From Alkalicaulis satelles (GTDB lineage Bacteria > Pseudomonadota > Alphaproteobacteria > Caulobacterales > Maricaulaceae): DNA of 64,000 nucleotides. Where the stretch lies: assembly GCF_008630495.1 (NCBI RefSeq), contig NZ_VWOJ01000001.1:744001-808000 (forward strand), in the 5' to 3' direction. Positions 53,224 to 61,827 of the stretch are shown here, one piece after another; position 1 is the first letter of the stretch; every line of letters starts with the position of its first letter. Position numbers and translations under genes: made by a program. The notes beneath the pieces were generated by a model. The model did no database searches. It saw only the letters and a list, made by a program, of their open reading frames with translations, and was not told where the DNA came from.

Positions 53224-53684
53224 GCCGCGCGGGTTCAGCAGGAATCGTGGCCGGGGCGGCGCTGGCGCCGGCGTTCGGGGCGGCTGTGGCGGTGGGCGCC
53301 ATGATGAGCCTGTCTGCGGTGCAGGGCGCAACGGCCGCACGCCTGCCGCTGCCCGAGCTGATACCGCTGGCCGGTGAAGTCTGGCTCTACGCTCTGGCCT
53401 TCGCCTACCCGGCGGGCGCAGCATTTCTGGTGCTCTGGCTGGTGACCCGCGGCCTGGGCGCCCTGGGCGCCGGGATTGCGGGCGCGCTGGCCGGCTTCGC
53501 CGCCATGGCGGTCTATCTCAGGCGCGTGCATGAGGGCGGCTGGATGTGGGCGCTGGCCGACGGGCGCGATGTCGCCACCCTCACACTGCCCGAAGCGCCG
53601 GGCGCCTTCGCCATGCCCCTGACCGGCATCATCGCCGGCATTGCCGGCGCAGCCCTGTTCTCCCTGCTGGCTGGACGCCGGTGA
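53220..53684 (+). CDS. Hypothetical small membrane protein
   Basis: A 154-aa protein I do not recognise, with four hydrophobic segments (about 8-30, 50-75, 78-100 and 133-150) and Gly/Ala-rich helices (LGALGAGIAGALAGFAAMAV). Between segments three and four is a polar loop RRVHEGGWMWALADGRDV. Coding potential rests on the coherent membrane pattern and the coupled start at 53220. No operon partner: downstream 210 bases are non-coding. Confidence 0.6.
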   Translation: MSRAGSAGIVAGAALAPAFGAAVAVGAMMSLSAVQGATAARLPLPELIPLAGEVWLYALAFAYPAGAAFLVLWLVTRGLGALGAGIAGALAGFAAMAVYLRRVHEGGWMWALADGRDVATLTLPEAPGAFAMPLTGIIAGIAGAALFSLLAGRR

Positions 53685-53804
53685 GTGCGGCTTTCTGACC
53701 GGCCTGCCGGTCGGCGCCTTTATCAGCCTGATCGTCTACCGCCGCGTCTGACAGGGGCGCCATTTGACCACAATTGGGTGTAGTCTGGCACGATCCGGAC
53801 CGTC

Positions 53805-53867
53805 AGTACGAAACGGGCCGATTTCAGTACGAAACAGCCCTATTTGAGTGCGAAACGGGCCGGTTTC
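53805..53867 (+). repeat. Three tandem 21-bp repeats upstream of the lipoprotein gene
   Basis: Repeat units at 53805-53825, 53826-53846 and 53847-53867 follow AGTACGAAACGGGCCGATTTC with 2-6 differences; core CGAAAC(G/A)GGCC. The 21-bp spacing equals two DNA turns, so equivalent bases face the same side, suggesting cooperative protein binding. The array ends 29 bases before the lipoprotein start codon. The region is in frame with the gene (7-codon units) but lacks an ATG start, so I treat it as regulatory DNA. Confidence 0.75.
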
Positions 53868-53896
53868 GTCCAGATTTTGCGGTTGGGAGCCAGAGC

Positions 53897-54418
53897 ATGA
53901 CCAAGCTTATCCGACTGATAGCCGCCGCTGCCATCGGGGGATTGCTGGCCGCCTGCGGGGCCACCACCCAGGCGCCCTATTACGGCCCGGCCTCCTCATC
54001 GCGCGACGGAACCGGCTTCTCCGAAATGCGCATTGAGGACCGGCGCTGGCGCATCAGCTATCGCGGCGCGCAAGGGGTGAGCCCGGGCGATGCCGAGCGC
54101 CTGGCGATCCGGCGCGCCGCCGACGTGGTGCTCAATAACGATCTGGAATGGTTCACGATCGCCGACAGCCGCGCCTCCCAGGAGGGTCAGGCCCGGCGCA
54201 GCGGCTCGCCCGTACGCGTCGGCGGATCGGTCGGTCGCGGCTGGGGCTCCGGCGGACGGCGCAGCTCCTCTGTCGGGCTGGGCGTGTCCATGGGCGTGGG
54301 CGGCTCCCAGTCGCGTGAACGCGCCGAGGCTGTCATTGAAATCATTGCCGGATCCGGCGAGCCGCGCCCCGAAGGCGCCTATGACGCCGCCATCATCGCG
54401 GCTGAACCCCTGCGCTGA
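53897..54418 (+). CDS. CC0125/CC1285-family lipoprotein
   Basis: A 173-aa predicted lipoprotein (AAIGGLLAACG, lipid cysteine C20). After a Tyr/Ser-rich linker it has GTGFSEMRIEDRRWRISYRG followed by DAERLAIRRAADVVLNNDLEWFTIAD, the conserved pattern of the CC0125/CC1285 lipoproteins of Caulobacterales. The C-terminal half contains a Gly/Ser/Arg-rich stretch (GGSVGRGWGSGGRRSS, then VGLGVSMGVGGS). Function unknown. ATG at 53897 with GGGAG seven bases upstream. Its stop lies 26 bases inside the convergent MmcQ/YjbR gene. Confidence 0.85.
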   Translation: MTKLIRLIAAAAIGGLLAACGATTQAPYYGPASSSRDGTGFSEMRIEDRRWRISYRGAQGVSPGDAERLAIRRAADVVLNNDLEWFTIADSRASQEGQARRSGSPVRVGGSVGRGWGSGGRRSSSVGLGVSMGVGGSQSRERAEAVIEIIAGSGEPRPEGAYDAAIIAAEPLR

Positions 54419-54767
54419 ACGCCTTGACCAGCGCCTTGGGCGCAATGGCGCGCCAGCTTTCGTCGATCCAGCCCTTGAGCAGCTCGACCGGCGCGTCCTC
54501 GCCCTCTTCAAAGCAGGCATACACCCAACCCGACTTACCCAGGCCGTAGCCGGCGGGGCTGGCGAATTCATGAACGGACAGAACCGCTTGGCCGCTTTCA
54601 GGCAGTTTGGCAGTGATCGCACAGCCGGTTCCGCTGCGCCCGCCTGACATGAAGACGAACGTCTTCTTGCCCCCCACCTTGATGGCGATATCGCCCCAGG
54701 GATGATGCTCGCTGGCTTCGGGCAAGGTGAGCGCATAGGCGATCAGTTCAGGCAGATCCTTGTGCAT
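54393..54767 (-). CDS. MmcQ/YjbR-family protein
   Basis: A 124-aa protein: LPEASEHHPWGDIAIKVGGKKTFVFM and YGLGKSGWVYACFEEG with ESWRAIAPK match the MmcQ/YjbR (CyaY-like fold) family, thought to bind DNA or small partners; function is not established. The end overlaps the convergent lipoprotein gene by 26 bases, so the two transcripts are complementary at their 3' ends. Confidence 0.9.
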   Translation of the reverse strand: MHKDLPELIAYALTLPEASEHHPWGDIAIKVGGKKTFVFMSGGRSGTGCAITAKLPESGQAVLSVHEFASPAGYGLGKSGWVYACFEEGEDAPVELLKGWIDESWRAIAPKALVKAFSAGVQPR

Positions 54768-54846
54768 GGCGCGCCTCCTTGCCGGTCAGGCTCGCCGCAA
54801 CTCTCCCAAGCGTCAAGCTTGCCAAGACCGGCGAACAGCCTAGACC

Positions 54847-55827
54847 ATGGGCGTCATGGACGCGCTTGCAGACCGCCTGATCGCCGGAGACCGCGCCGCG
54901 CTGGCGCGGGCCATCACCCTTGTGGAATCAACACGCAGCGACCACCAAGCCCGCGCGCGCGCGCTCCTGACCGATGTCATGGACCACACCGGCGGCGCCT
55001 GGCGCATCGGGATGACGGGCGTGCCGGGCGTGGGCAAGTCCACCCTGATCGAGGCTTTGGGAACCCGCCTGACGGGCGAGGGCCGCAAGGTTGCGGTGCT
55101 CGCCGTCGATCCATCCTCCAGCCGCACGGGCGGCTCGATCCTGGGCGACAAGACCCGCATGGGCGCGCTGGCCGTGGACCCGAACGCCTTCATTCGCCCC
55201 TCCCCCAGCGCCGGCAATCTGGGCGGGGTCGCCCGCAAGACGCGCGAATCCCTGCTGCTGTGTGAGGCGGCCGGCTATGATGTTGTGATCATTGAGACCG
55301 TCGGCGTCGGCCAGTCCGAAACCCTGGTTGCGGATATGGTCGATGTGTTCGTCGCCCTGATGCTGCCCGGAGCAGGCGACGAGCTGCAGGGCATCAAGAA
55401 GGGCCTCCTGGAGCTGGCCGAAATCCTGTTTGTAAACAAGGCGGACGGGGATAACACCACCCGCGCCCGGCGCGCCGCGCGTGATCTGGAGGCGGCCCTG
55501 CACCTGCTCGCCCCCGCCTCGCCCCACTGGTCGCCCGTGGTGCTGACCGGCTCGGCGCTCTCTGGCGACGGCATGGACAGGCTCTGGGACGCGGTCAGCA
55601 CCCACCGCCAAGCGCTGGAACAGGCCGGAGCGCTTGAGCAGCGGCGCGCGGACCAGCAGGTGCGCTGGCTCTGGTCCATGGTGGAGGCGCGCGTGCTCGA
55701 CGCCTTCCGCGCCGACGAGGCCGTCAAAACCGCCGCCCGCGAGCTGGAACGCGCCGTCGCCTCAGGGCGCCTGCCCGCCAGCGAGGCGGCGGAAAGATTG
55801 CTGAAGGCGGGCACGATCAAGCTATAA
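54847..55827 (+). CDS. meaB: MeaB-type GTPase, chaperone of methylmalonyl-CoA mutase
   Basis: A 326-aa G3E GTPase: Walker [19 protein letters not shown] (K64), [18 protein letters not shown] (switch), [17 protein letters not shown], and NKAD for guanine recognition. MeaB protects and reloads B12-dependent methylmalonyl-CoA mutase (or the related isobutyryl/ethylmalonyl mutases). The mutase genes are not in the window. C-terminal dimerisation helix as in the family. The downstream gene is convergent (11-base gap). Confidence 0.95.
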   Translation: MGVMDALADRLIAGDRAALARAITLVESTRSDHQARARALLTDVMDHTGGAWRIGMTGVPGVGKSTLIEALGTRLTGEGRKVAVLAVDPSSSRTGGSILGDKTRMGALAVDPNAFIRPSPSAGNLGGVARKTRESLLLCEAAGYDVVIIETVGVGQSETLVADMVDVFVALMLPGAGDELQGIKKGLLELAEILFVNKADGDNTTRARRAARDLEAALHLLAPASPHWSPVVLTGSALSGDGMDRLWDAVSTHRQALEQAGALEQRRADQQVRWLWSMVEARVLDAFRADEAVKTAARELERAVASGRLPASEAAERLLKAGTIKL

Positions 55828-55838
55828 TATCAAAAGGC

Positions 55839-56687
55839 TCAGTCGAGCGGGCTATGGCGCGCAAAGAAGCGCTCCGCCGCCGCTGTGATGATTTCAGGCC
55901 GGTCTTCCTGCATCAGATGGCCGCTGCCCGGCACGGGCTCGAGCGTCTCCGCCGGTGTCAGAGACGCGAACCGCCGGCCGTGCTCGATCGGGATCCACGC
56001 ATCGGCCTCGCCCCACAGAATGTGAAGCGGCGCGCGGATCTGGCCATAAAGCGGTTCGACCATGTCGGTATAAGCCTGATCCATCTGGGCGATCTGCCGG
56101 TAGAAACCCCGCTGCCCCGCCTCGCCGCGCCAGGGCGCAATATAGGCTTCATACGCGTCTGCACTCAGCGGGCTGGCCGCCGCCGTCTGGAGATAGGCGC
56201 GCAACAGCGCCTCATGCATGTATTCAGGCAGGGTGGCGAAGGCTGCTTCATGCTCACGCACATGCTGCACGAAGGGCGACCCCCAGGGCCGCACACACAC
56301 CGGGTCGATCACCATCAGCGCGTTATAATCGACCTGATCAAGCAGATGGCTGCGCAAGGCTGTGGCCCCGCCAAAATCATGGGCGATCACATCCGGGCGC
56401 ACGGCGCCGAGATCGGCCATCAGCGCCGTGAACACGGCGTTCTGGACACCCAAGGATACGTCCGCGTCGGGCTTGTCGCTCGCCCCGTATCCAAGCAGGT
56501 CATGGAACACAACGCGGCGCGTGCGCGCGAGCACTGGCGCGATGCGCCGCCAGACCTGTGAGTTGAAAGGCGTGCCATGCAAAAGCCAGAGCACGGGCGC
56601 ATCTTCCGGCCCCATCACGCCATAGCGCACGTCATGGCCGTCGAACCTGAAGCGGCGATCCAGGATCAGGGCGGGACCGCCCGCCAT
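55839..56687 (-). CDS. Alpha/beta hydrolase with aspartate nucleophile motif (haloalkane dehalogenase/epoxide hydrolase-like)
   Basis: A 282-aa hydrolase. WLLHGTPFNSQVWRRIAPVL is the oxyanion loop; the nucleophile elbow reads VIAHDFGGATALRSHLL, i.e. Asp rather than Ser, as in haloalkane dehalogenases and epoxide hydrolases. The late pair is LWGEADAWIP and PGSGHLMQEDRPEII (His). The ATG at 56685-56687 overlaps the kbl stop by one base (TGATG); a GTG one codon earlier is possible. Last gene of the kdsA-hldE-kbl run. Substrate unknown. Confidence 0.85.
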   Translation of the reverse strand: MAGGPALILDRRFRFDGHDVRYGVMGPEDAPVLWLLHGTPFNSQVWRRIAPVLARTRRVVFHDLLGYGASDKPDADVSLGVQNAVFTALMADLGAVRPDVIAHDFGGATALRSHLLDQVDYNALMVIDPVCVRPWGSPFVQHVREHEAAFATLPEYMHEALLRAYLQTAAASPLSADAYEAYIAPWRGEAGQRGFYRQIAQMDQAYTDMVEPLYGQIRAPLHILWGEADAWIPIEHGRRFASLTPAETLEPVPGSGHLMQEDRPEIITAAAERFFARHSPLD

Positions 56688-57889
56688 CACACCACGCCCA
56701 GTTTTTGGCCCACTTTCGTAAACGCCTGTACCGCCCGGTCGATCATGTCCGGGGTGTGGGCCGCGCTCATCTGGGTGCGGATGCGGGCCTGGCCCTTGGG
56801 CACCACGGGGTAGAAGAAGCCGATCACATACACCCCCTCGCCCATCAGCGCGTCGGCCATGCGCTGGCTCAGCGCCGCATCGCCCAGCATCACCGGAATG
56901 ATCGGGTGTTCGCCCGGCAGGAGGGTGAAGCCGGCTTCGGTCATCCCTGAGCGGAAGCGTCTGGCGTTGTCGAACAGGCGCGCGCGCAGATTATCGCCCT
57001 GTTCCACCAGATCCAGCGCCGTCAGGCTGGCGCCGGCGATGGACGGGGCCAGAGAGTTGGAAAACAGATAGGGGCGCGAGCGCTGGCGCAGCATGTCGAT
57101 CACGCTCTGGCGCGCGCAGGTGAACCCGCCCATGGCGCCGCCCAGCGCCTTGCCCAGCGTGCCGGTGACGATGTCGATCCGGCCCAGAACCCCGCAATGC
57201 TCCGGCGTGCCGCGGCCCTTGGCGCCCATAAAGCCGTGGGCGTGGCAGTCATCGACCATGGTCAGGGCGCCATAGCGCTCGGCCAGATCGCAGATCTCGG
57301 CCAGCTTGGCGATATAGCCGTCCATGGAGAACACGCCGTCGGTGACGATCAGGATTGTGCGTGCGCCGTCGGTGCGGGCCTGTTTGAGCTTGGCCTCCAG
57401 ATCATCCATGTCCGAATTGGCGTAGCGGTAGCGCTTGGCCTTGCACAGGCGTACGCCATCAATGATGGAGGCGTGATTGAGCGCATCGGAAATGATCGCG
57501 TCATTGTCGTCCAGCAAGGGCTCGAACACCCCGCCATTGGCGTCGAAGGCGGCGGCGTAGAGGATGGCGTCCTCATGGCCGGTGAAGGCCGCCAGACGCT
57601 GTTCCAGCTCGCGGTGCACCTCCTGCGCGCCGCAGATGAAGCGCACCGAGGCCACGCCATAGCCATAGCGGTCCAGCGCCGTCTTGGCGGCCGCGATCAG
57701 GCGCGGATCATTGGCCAGGCCCAGATAGTTATTGGCGCAGAAATTGAGCACGTCCGACGCCGCGCCATTGGTGCGCACGCTGATTTTCGAAAATTGCTGG
57801 GAGGTGATCACGCGTTCGCGCTTGAAGAGCCCGTCCGCCTCGATCTCCTTCAGGGTCTCGCTCATGCGCTGATAGAAGCTCTCGGTCAT
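56687..57889 (-). CDS. kbl: 2-amino-3-ketobutyrate coenzyme A ligase (glycine C-acetyltransferase)
   Basis: A 400-aa PLP enzyme of the alpha-oxoamine synthase family: [59 protein letters not shown] and the lysine K247 in [21 protein letters not shown] and RFICG separate it from HemA and BioF. It splits the Tdh product with CoA into glycine and acetyl-CoA. In E. coli kbl-tdh are an operon; here tdh is at 50466-51512 and kbl is coupled to hldE (4-base overlap) instead. Confidence 0.96.
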   Translation of the reverse strand: MTESFYQRMSETLKEIEADGLFKRERVITSQQFSKISVRTNGAASDVLNFCANNYLGLANDPRLIAAAKTALDRYGYGVASVRFICGAQEVHRELEQRLAAFTGHEDAILYAAAFDANGGVFEPLLDDNDAIISDALNHASIIDGVRLCKAKRYRYANSDMDDLEAKLKQARTDGARTILIVTDGVFSMDGYIAKLAEICDLAERYGALTMVDDCHAHGFMGAKGRGTPEHCGVLGRIDIVTGTLGKALGGAMGGFTCARQSVIDMLRQRSRPYLFSNSLAPSIAGASLTALDLVEQGDNLRARLFDNARRFRSGMTEAGFTLLPGEHPIIPVMLGDAALSQRMADALMGEGVYVIGFFYPVVPKGQARIRTQMSAAHTPDMIDRAVQAFTKVGQKLGVV

Positions 57890-59370
57890 GGCAGGTCTCC
57901 CGAACGGCCGCGTTTGAGGCGCTCGACGAGCGCAGTTGTAGACAGGCCCGGCTCCAGCGGCGCCAGCACCACCTCTCCGCCACGCGATTTCACATGGGCC
58001 GCGCCGGGCAGCTCATCTGCGATATAGTCGGCGCCCTTGACCAGCACATGGGGGTTGAGGGCCCGGATCAGGGCTTCGGGCGTGTCCTCCTCGAACACCA
58101 CCACCCGGTCCACCATGTCCAGAGAGGCCAGCATCAGCGCGCGCGAAGCGGCTGTATTGATGGGTCTTTCCGCGCCCTTGAGGCGGCTGACCGAAGCGTC
58201 GGCATTGAGCCCAACCACCAGCCGGTCACAGACCGAGGCGGCATGGCGCAAGACGGACAGATGGCCAGGATGGAGGATATCAAAACAGCCGTTTGTGAAG
58301 CCCACGCGCAGGCCTTCAGCGCGCCAGCGTGCAGTCAGGCCCGCCGCATCCGCCCGCGTCAGAATACGCCAGACCGGCGCTTCAGCGCCGCCCAGCGCAT
58401 CCTCGATCAGCTCGTCAGGCGCCACCACCGCGGTGCCCGCCTTGCCCACCGCTACGCCGGCGGCGAGATCGGCCAGCGCCATGGCTTCGCTCAGCGGCAC
58501 GCCTGCGGCCATGGCCAGGGACAGCGCGGCCAGCGCCGTGTCTCCCGCGCCCGATACGTCAAACACGCTGCGCGGGCGCGAGCGCTGATGGGTGACGGCG
58601 CCGGAGGCGTCCAGAAGCGTCATGCCCGCCCCGCCGCGCGTGACCAGCAGAGCGTCGGTTTGCTTGAGGCGGGTTTTCAGCGCGCGCAGCGCCGTCTCGG
58701 CCTCGGCGTCATCGCTGACCGGCAAACCGGTTTCGGCGGCCAGTTCATCGGCATTGGGCTTGATCACCGCCGCGCCGTCATAGCGCTCATAGCCCTTGCC
58801 GCGCGGATCGACGCTGACGGGAACACCCGCCTTGCGCGCCGCAGCGACCAGCCGGGCGATCAGGTCCGGCGTCAGCAGCCCCCGGCCATAATCAGACAGG
58901 ATCAGCACGTCGGCGCGCGCCAGCCGCGCCTCGGCGGCTTTGAACACGGCGTCAACGGTCGCATCACTGACCGGCGTTCGCGGATCGCGGTCAACGCAGA
59001 ACATTTGCTGGTTCTGGGCCACATAGCGGATCTTGGCCGGCGTGGCGCGTCCGGCTTCGGTGACCAGGTCGGCGTCCTCGCCGCAGGCTTCGCGCACCAG
59101 GGCGCCCGTTTCAGCGCCTTCTGCGTCCTCGCCGGCGGCCGAGACCAGCATGGCCTCACCGCCGAGACTGGCGATATTGCGCGCCAGATTGCCCGCCCCG
59201 CCCAGCATCACGCTGCGCCGGGTCTCCGACAGGATCGGCACGGGCGCCTCGCGCGAGATGCGCTCTGTGCGGCCATAGACGAAGCGGTCCAGGATCACAT
59301 CGCCGACCACCAGGGCCCGGCGTCCGGCAATGGCGGACAACAGCCGCGCGGCGTGCTCGCGCTGCATCAT
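57886..59370 (-). CDS. hldE: Bifunctional heptose 7-phosphate kinase / heptose 1-phosphate adenylyltransferase
   Basis: A 494-aa fusion. N-terminal ribokinase-like domain (about 1-330): [37 protein letters not shown], and [18 protein letters not shown] (catalytic Asp). C-terminal nucleotidyltransferase (about 350-494): [22 protein letters not shown] and [21 protein letters not shown]. It activates D-glycero-D-manno-heptose for the lipopolysaccharide inner core. Follows kdsA by 12 bases, so two core-sugar genes are together; its stop overlaps the kbl ATG. Confidence 0.97.
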   Translation of the reverse strand: MMQREHAARLLSAIAGRRALVVGDVILDRFVYGRTERISREAPVPILSETRRSVMLGGAGNLARNIASLGGEAMLVSAAGEDAEGAETGALVREACGEDADLVTEAGRATPAKIRYVAQNQQMFCVDRDPRTPVSDATVDAVFKAAEARLARADVLILSDYGRGLLTPDLIARLVAAARKAGVPVSVDPRGKGYERYDGAAVIKPNADELAAETGLPVSDDAEAETALRALKTRLKQTDALLVTRGGAGMTLLDASGAVTHQRSRPRSVFDVSGAGDTALAALSLAMAAGVPLSEAMALADLAAGVAVGKAGTAVVAPDELIEDALGGAEAPVWRILTRADAAGLTARWRAEGLRVGFTNGCFDILHPGHLSVLRHAASVCDRLVVGLNADASVSRLKGAERPINTAASRALMLASLDMVDRVVVFEEDTPEALIRALNPHVLVKGADYIADELPGAAHVKSRGGEVVLAPLEPGLSTTALVERLKRGRSGDLP

Positions 59371-59382
59371 GCGTCTCCCGGA

Positions 59383-60249
59383 CTAAAGCGCCGTGACCGG
59401 ATTGGCCTTGGCCATCGCGTCAAACGTCTTGAGATCGCGCATGATCGCCTCGAACTTGCCCAGCGGGATCATGTTCGGACCGTCAGACGGCGCATTGTCC
59501 GGATCGGGGTGGGTTTCCATGAACACCGCCGCCAGACCCAGCGACACCGCCGCGCGGGCGAGATAGGGCGCAAACTCGCGCTGGCCGCCGCTGGAGGCGC
59601 CCTGCCCGCCGGGCTGCTGCACCGAATGGGTGGCGTCAAACACCACCGGGCATCCGATGCGGCCCATGATCGGGATGGCGCGCATGTCGGTCACCAGCGT
59701 GTTATAGCCAAAGCTCACCCCGCGTTCGCAGGCGAGCACATTGGGATTGCCGGCGCCGGTGATCTTTTCGACCACGTTCTTCATGTCCCAGGGCGCCAGG
59801 AACTGGCCCTTTTTGACATTGATCGCCTTGCCGGTTTCAGCCGCAGCGATCAGCAGATCGGTCTGGCGGCACAGGAAGGCGGGAATCTGCAGCACATCCA
59901 CGGCTTCAGCCGCGATGGCGCATTGCTCGGCGGTATGCACATCGGTCAGGACGGGCAGGCCCGTGGTTTCGCGGATTTCAGCGAAGATCGGCAATGACGC
60001 CTTCAGACCCAGCCCGCGCTGGCCCTTCACGCTGGTGCGGTTGGCCTTGTCGAAAGAGGTCTTGTAGATCAGGCCGATGCCAACCTTGTCGGCCATCTCC
60101 TTGAGCGCAGACGAGACTTCCAGCCCATGGGCCCGGCTTTCCAGCTGGCAGGGGCCGGCGATCAGCACCAGCGGCAAGCCATTGCCGATCTCGAGATCAC
60201 TCGCGCCCGGACGCTTCAGACGCACGATTTTATTGGGTTCTACAGACAC
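59383..60249 (-). CDS. kdsA: 3-deoxy-8-phosphooctulonate (KDO 8-phosphate) synthase, metal-dependent type
   Basis: A 288-aa aldolase-like enzyme joining phosphoenolpyruvate and arabinose 5-phosphate for KDO. LVLIAGPCQLESRAH has the metal Cys of class II enzymes (Asn in E. coli). Others: YKTSFDKANRTSVKGQRG, FLCRQTDLL, PVVFDATHSVQQPGGQGASS, FMETHPDPDNAPSDGPNM (metal Glu/His/Asp). Start GTG at 60247-60249 with AGGAG nine bases upstream. First gene of kdsA-hldE-kbl-hydrolase. Confidence 0.96.
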   Translation of the reverse strand: MSVEPNKIVRLKRPGASDLEIGNGLPLVLIAGPCQLESRAHGLEVSSALKEMADKVGIGLIYKTSFDKANRTSVKGQRGLGLKASLPIFAEIRETTGLPVLTDVHTAEQCAIAAEAVDVLQIPAFLCRQTDLLIAAAETGKAINVKKGQFLAPWDMKNVVEKITGAGNPNVLACERGVSFGYNTLVTDMRAIPIMGRIGCPVVFDATHSVQQPGGQGASSGGQREFAPYLARAAVSLGLAAVFMETHPDPDNAPSDGPNMIPLGKFEAIMRDLKTFDAMAKANPVTAL

Positions 60250-60309
60250 GTAAGGACAGCTCCTGCAGCGTGTTGGGCGGCGCCTGACAGCGCACGCGCA
60301 GCGGCGGAC

Positions 60310-60338
60310 TGATCCGCCCGATCATGACCTGCGTATTA
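60310..60338 (+). promoter_or_regulatory. Candidate RpoE/ChrR-type (ECF11-like) promoter of the photolyase operon
   Basis: TGATCC (60310-60315) and CGTATTA (60332-60338) are 16 bases apart and 46-75 bases upstream of the photolyase start. As I recall, RpoE of Rhodobacter sphaeroides uses TGATCC as its -35 element; the -10 side fits less well. The functional context (photolyase with FAD oxidoreductase and DUF1365) agrees with a singlet-oxygen regulon. Confidence 0.4.
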
Positions 60339-60384
60339 CGCTACAAACGCATTTTCGTCACCCGCCGCGCGCTGCTGATCCCTG

Positions 60385-61827
60385 ATGACCCGAGAGCCTG
60401 CCCCCGTCCTGATGTGGTTTCGTCAGGATCTGCGCCTGAGCGATAATCCCGCCCTCCTGGCCGCCGCGGCGAGCGGCGCGCCGGTGATCTGCGTCTATGT
60501 GCTTGATGATGTCTCGCCCGGTGTCTGGAAGCGCGGGGGCGCCAGCCGCTGGTGGCTGCATCATTCGCTGGCCTCGCTGGACAAGGACCTCAGGGCCTTC
60601 GGCGCTGGCCTGACCCTCCTCAGGGGCGATGCGCGAACCGTCATCCCCGATCTGGTCAAAGCCTCCGGCGCACACGCGGTCTACTGGAACCGGCGTTATG
60701 AGGCCTGGGCGCGCACACGTGACGAGGCCATAAAAACCTCGCTCAAACAGGCTGGCGTGGAGGCGCGCTCGTTCAACGGCTCGCTGATCGTGGAGCCCTG
60801 GGACATCGCCACCAAGAAAGGCGCGCCCTACCGGGTGTTCACCCCGTTCTGGAAAGCCCTGCAGGCCAGCCATGCGCCGCCGGAGCCCGCCGGGCGTCCT
60901 TCGAAGCTTCAGGTGATCGAAGGCCCGGGCGGCGAGGATCTCGCCTCATGGGGCCTTCTGCCGACAAAGCCGGACTGGGCCGGGGGACTGCGCGACGCCT
61001 GGACGCCGGGTGAAGCGAGCGCACAAGGACGGCTGGGCGAGTTCATCGCCAACCGGGTCAAGGCCTATGCCGGCACGCGCAATCTTCCGGCTGAACACGG
61101 CACCTCGCGCCTGTCGCCGCATCTGCATTTCGGGGAAATCTCCCCGCGTCAGGTCTGGCATGGCGTGGAACAGGCTGGCCTGACAGGCAGCGAGGGCGGG
61201 CGCACATACTTGAGTGAAATCGGCTGGCGCGAGTTCAGCTATAACCTCCTGTATCACTTTCCGGATCTACCCGACGCCAATTTCCAGCCCCGCTTTGACC
61301 GCTTCGACTGGACCGGCACGCCGGACCAGCTGGAAGCCTGGAAACGCGGCCAGACCGGCTACCCGATCGTGGACGCCGGCATGCGCGAGCTCTGGCATAC
61401 CGGCTGGATGCACAACCGGGTGCGCATGATCACAGCAAGCTTCCTGATCAAGGACCTGTTCATCGACTGGCGCGAGGGCGAGGCCTGGTTCTGGGACACG
61501 CTGGTGGACGCCGATCTAGCCAGCAATGCCGCCAGCTGGCAGTGGACCGCCGGGTCCGGCGCGGACGCCGCGCCCTATTTCCGCATCTTCAACCCGGTCT
61601 CCCAGGGCGAAAAATTCGATCCGGACGGCGCCTATGTGCGTAAATGGATACCAGAGCTGGCCGGATTGGACGCAGATGTGATTCACGCGCCATGGACAGC
61701 CGGGGGGCTCGCGCTGGCGCGCGCAGGGGTGAAGCTGGGGACGGACTATCCTGAACCGATGGTGGACCACGCCGGGGCGCGCAAGGCGGCTCTGGCGGCG
61801 TTTGAGAAGATCAAGGACATTGCATGA
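60385..61827 (+). CDS. phrB: Deoxyribodipyrimidine photolyase (class I CPD type)
   Basis: A 480-aa flavoprotein. N-terminal antenna domain (about 1-130: LMWFRQDLRLSDNPALLAAA, WNRRYEAWARTRDE); C-terminal FAD domain with GTSRLSPHLHFGEISPRQVW, YLSEIGWREFSYNLLYHFP, GYPIVDAGMRELWHTGWMHN, RVRMITASFL and WQWTAGSGADAAPYFRIFNP. Uses blue light to split cyclobutane pyrimidine dimers. Its stop overlaps the FAD-oxidoreductase ATG by 4 bases. The C-terminal signature with WFWDTLVDADLASN is typical of alphaproteobacterial PhrA/PhrB. Confidence 0.95.
   Translation: MTREPAPVLMWFRQDLRLSDNPALLAAAASGAPVICVYVLDDVSPGVWKRGGASRWWLHHSLASLDKDLRAFGAGLTLLRGDARTVIPDLVKASGAHAVYWNRRYEAWARTRDEAIKTSLKQAGVEARSFNGSLIVEPWDIATKKGAPYRVFTPFWKALQASHAPPEPAGRPSKLQVIEGPGGEDLASWGLLPTKPDWAGGLRDAWTPGEASAQGRLGEFIANRVKAYAGTRNLPAEHGTSRLSPHLHFGEISPRQVWHGVEQAGLTGSEGGRTYLSEIGWREFSYNLLYHFPDLPDANFQPRFDRFDWTGTPDQLEAWKRGQTGYPIVDAGMRELWHTGWMHNRVRMITASFLIKDLFIDWREGEAWFWDTLVDADLASNAASWQWTAGSGADAAPYFRIFNPVSQGEKFDPDGAYVRKWIPELAGLDADVIHAPWTAGGLALARAGVKLGTDYPEPMVDHAGARKAALAAFEKIKDIA

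Noticed and set aside
53805-53867. CRISPR array
   Set aside because: The units are directly adjacent without spacers and no cas genes are near.
53774-53896. N-terminal extension of the lipoprotein through the 21-bp repeats, giving seven-residue repeats
   Set aside because: It would need a TTG start without a ribosome site and would bury the lipobox 40 residues inside the protein. The ATG at 53897 has a good ribosome site and a proper signal peptide.
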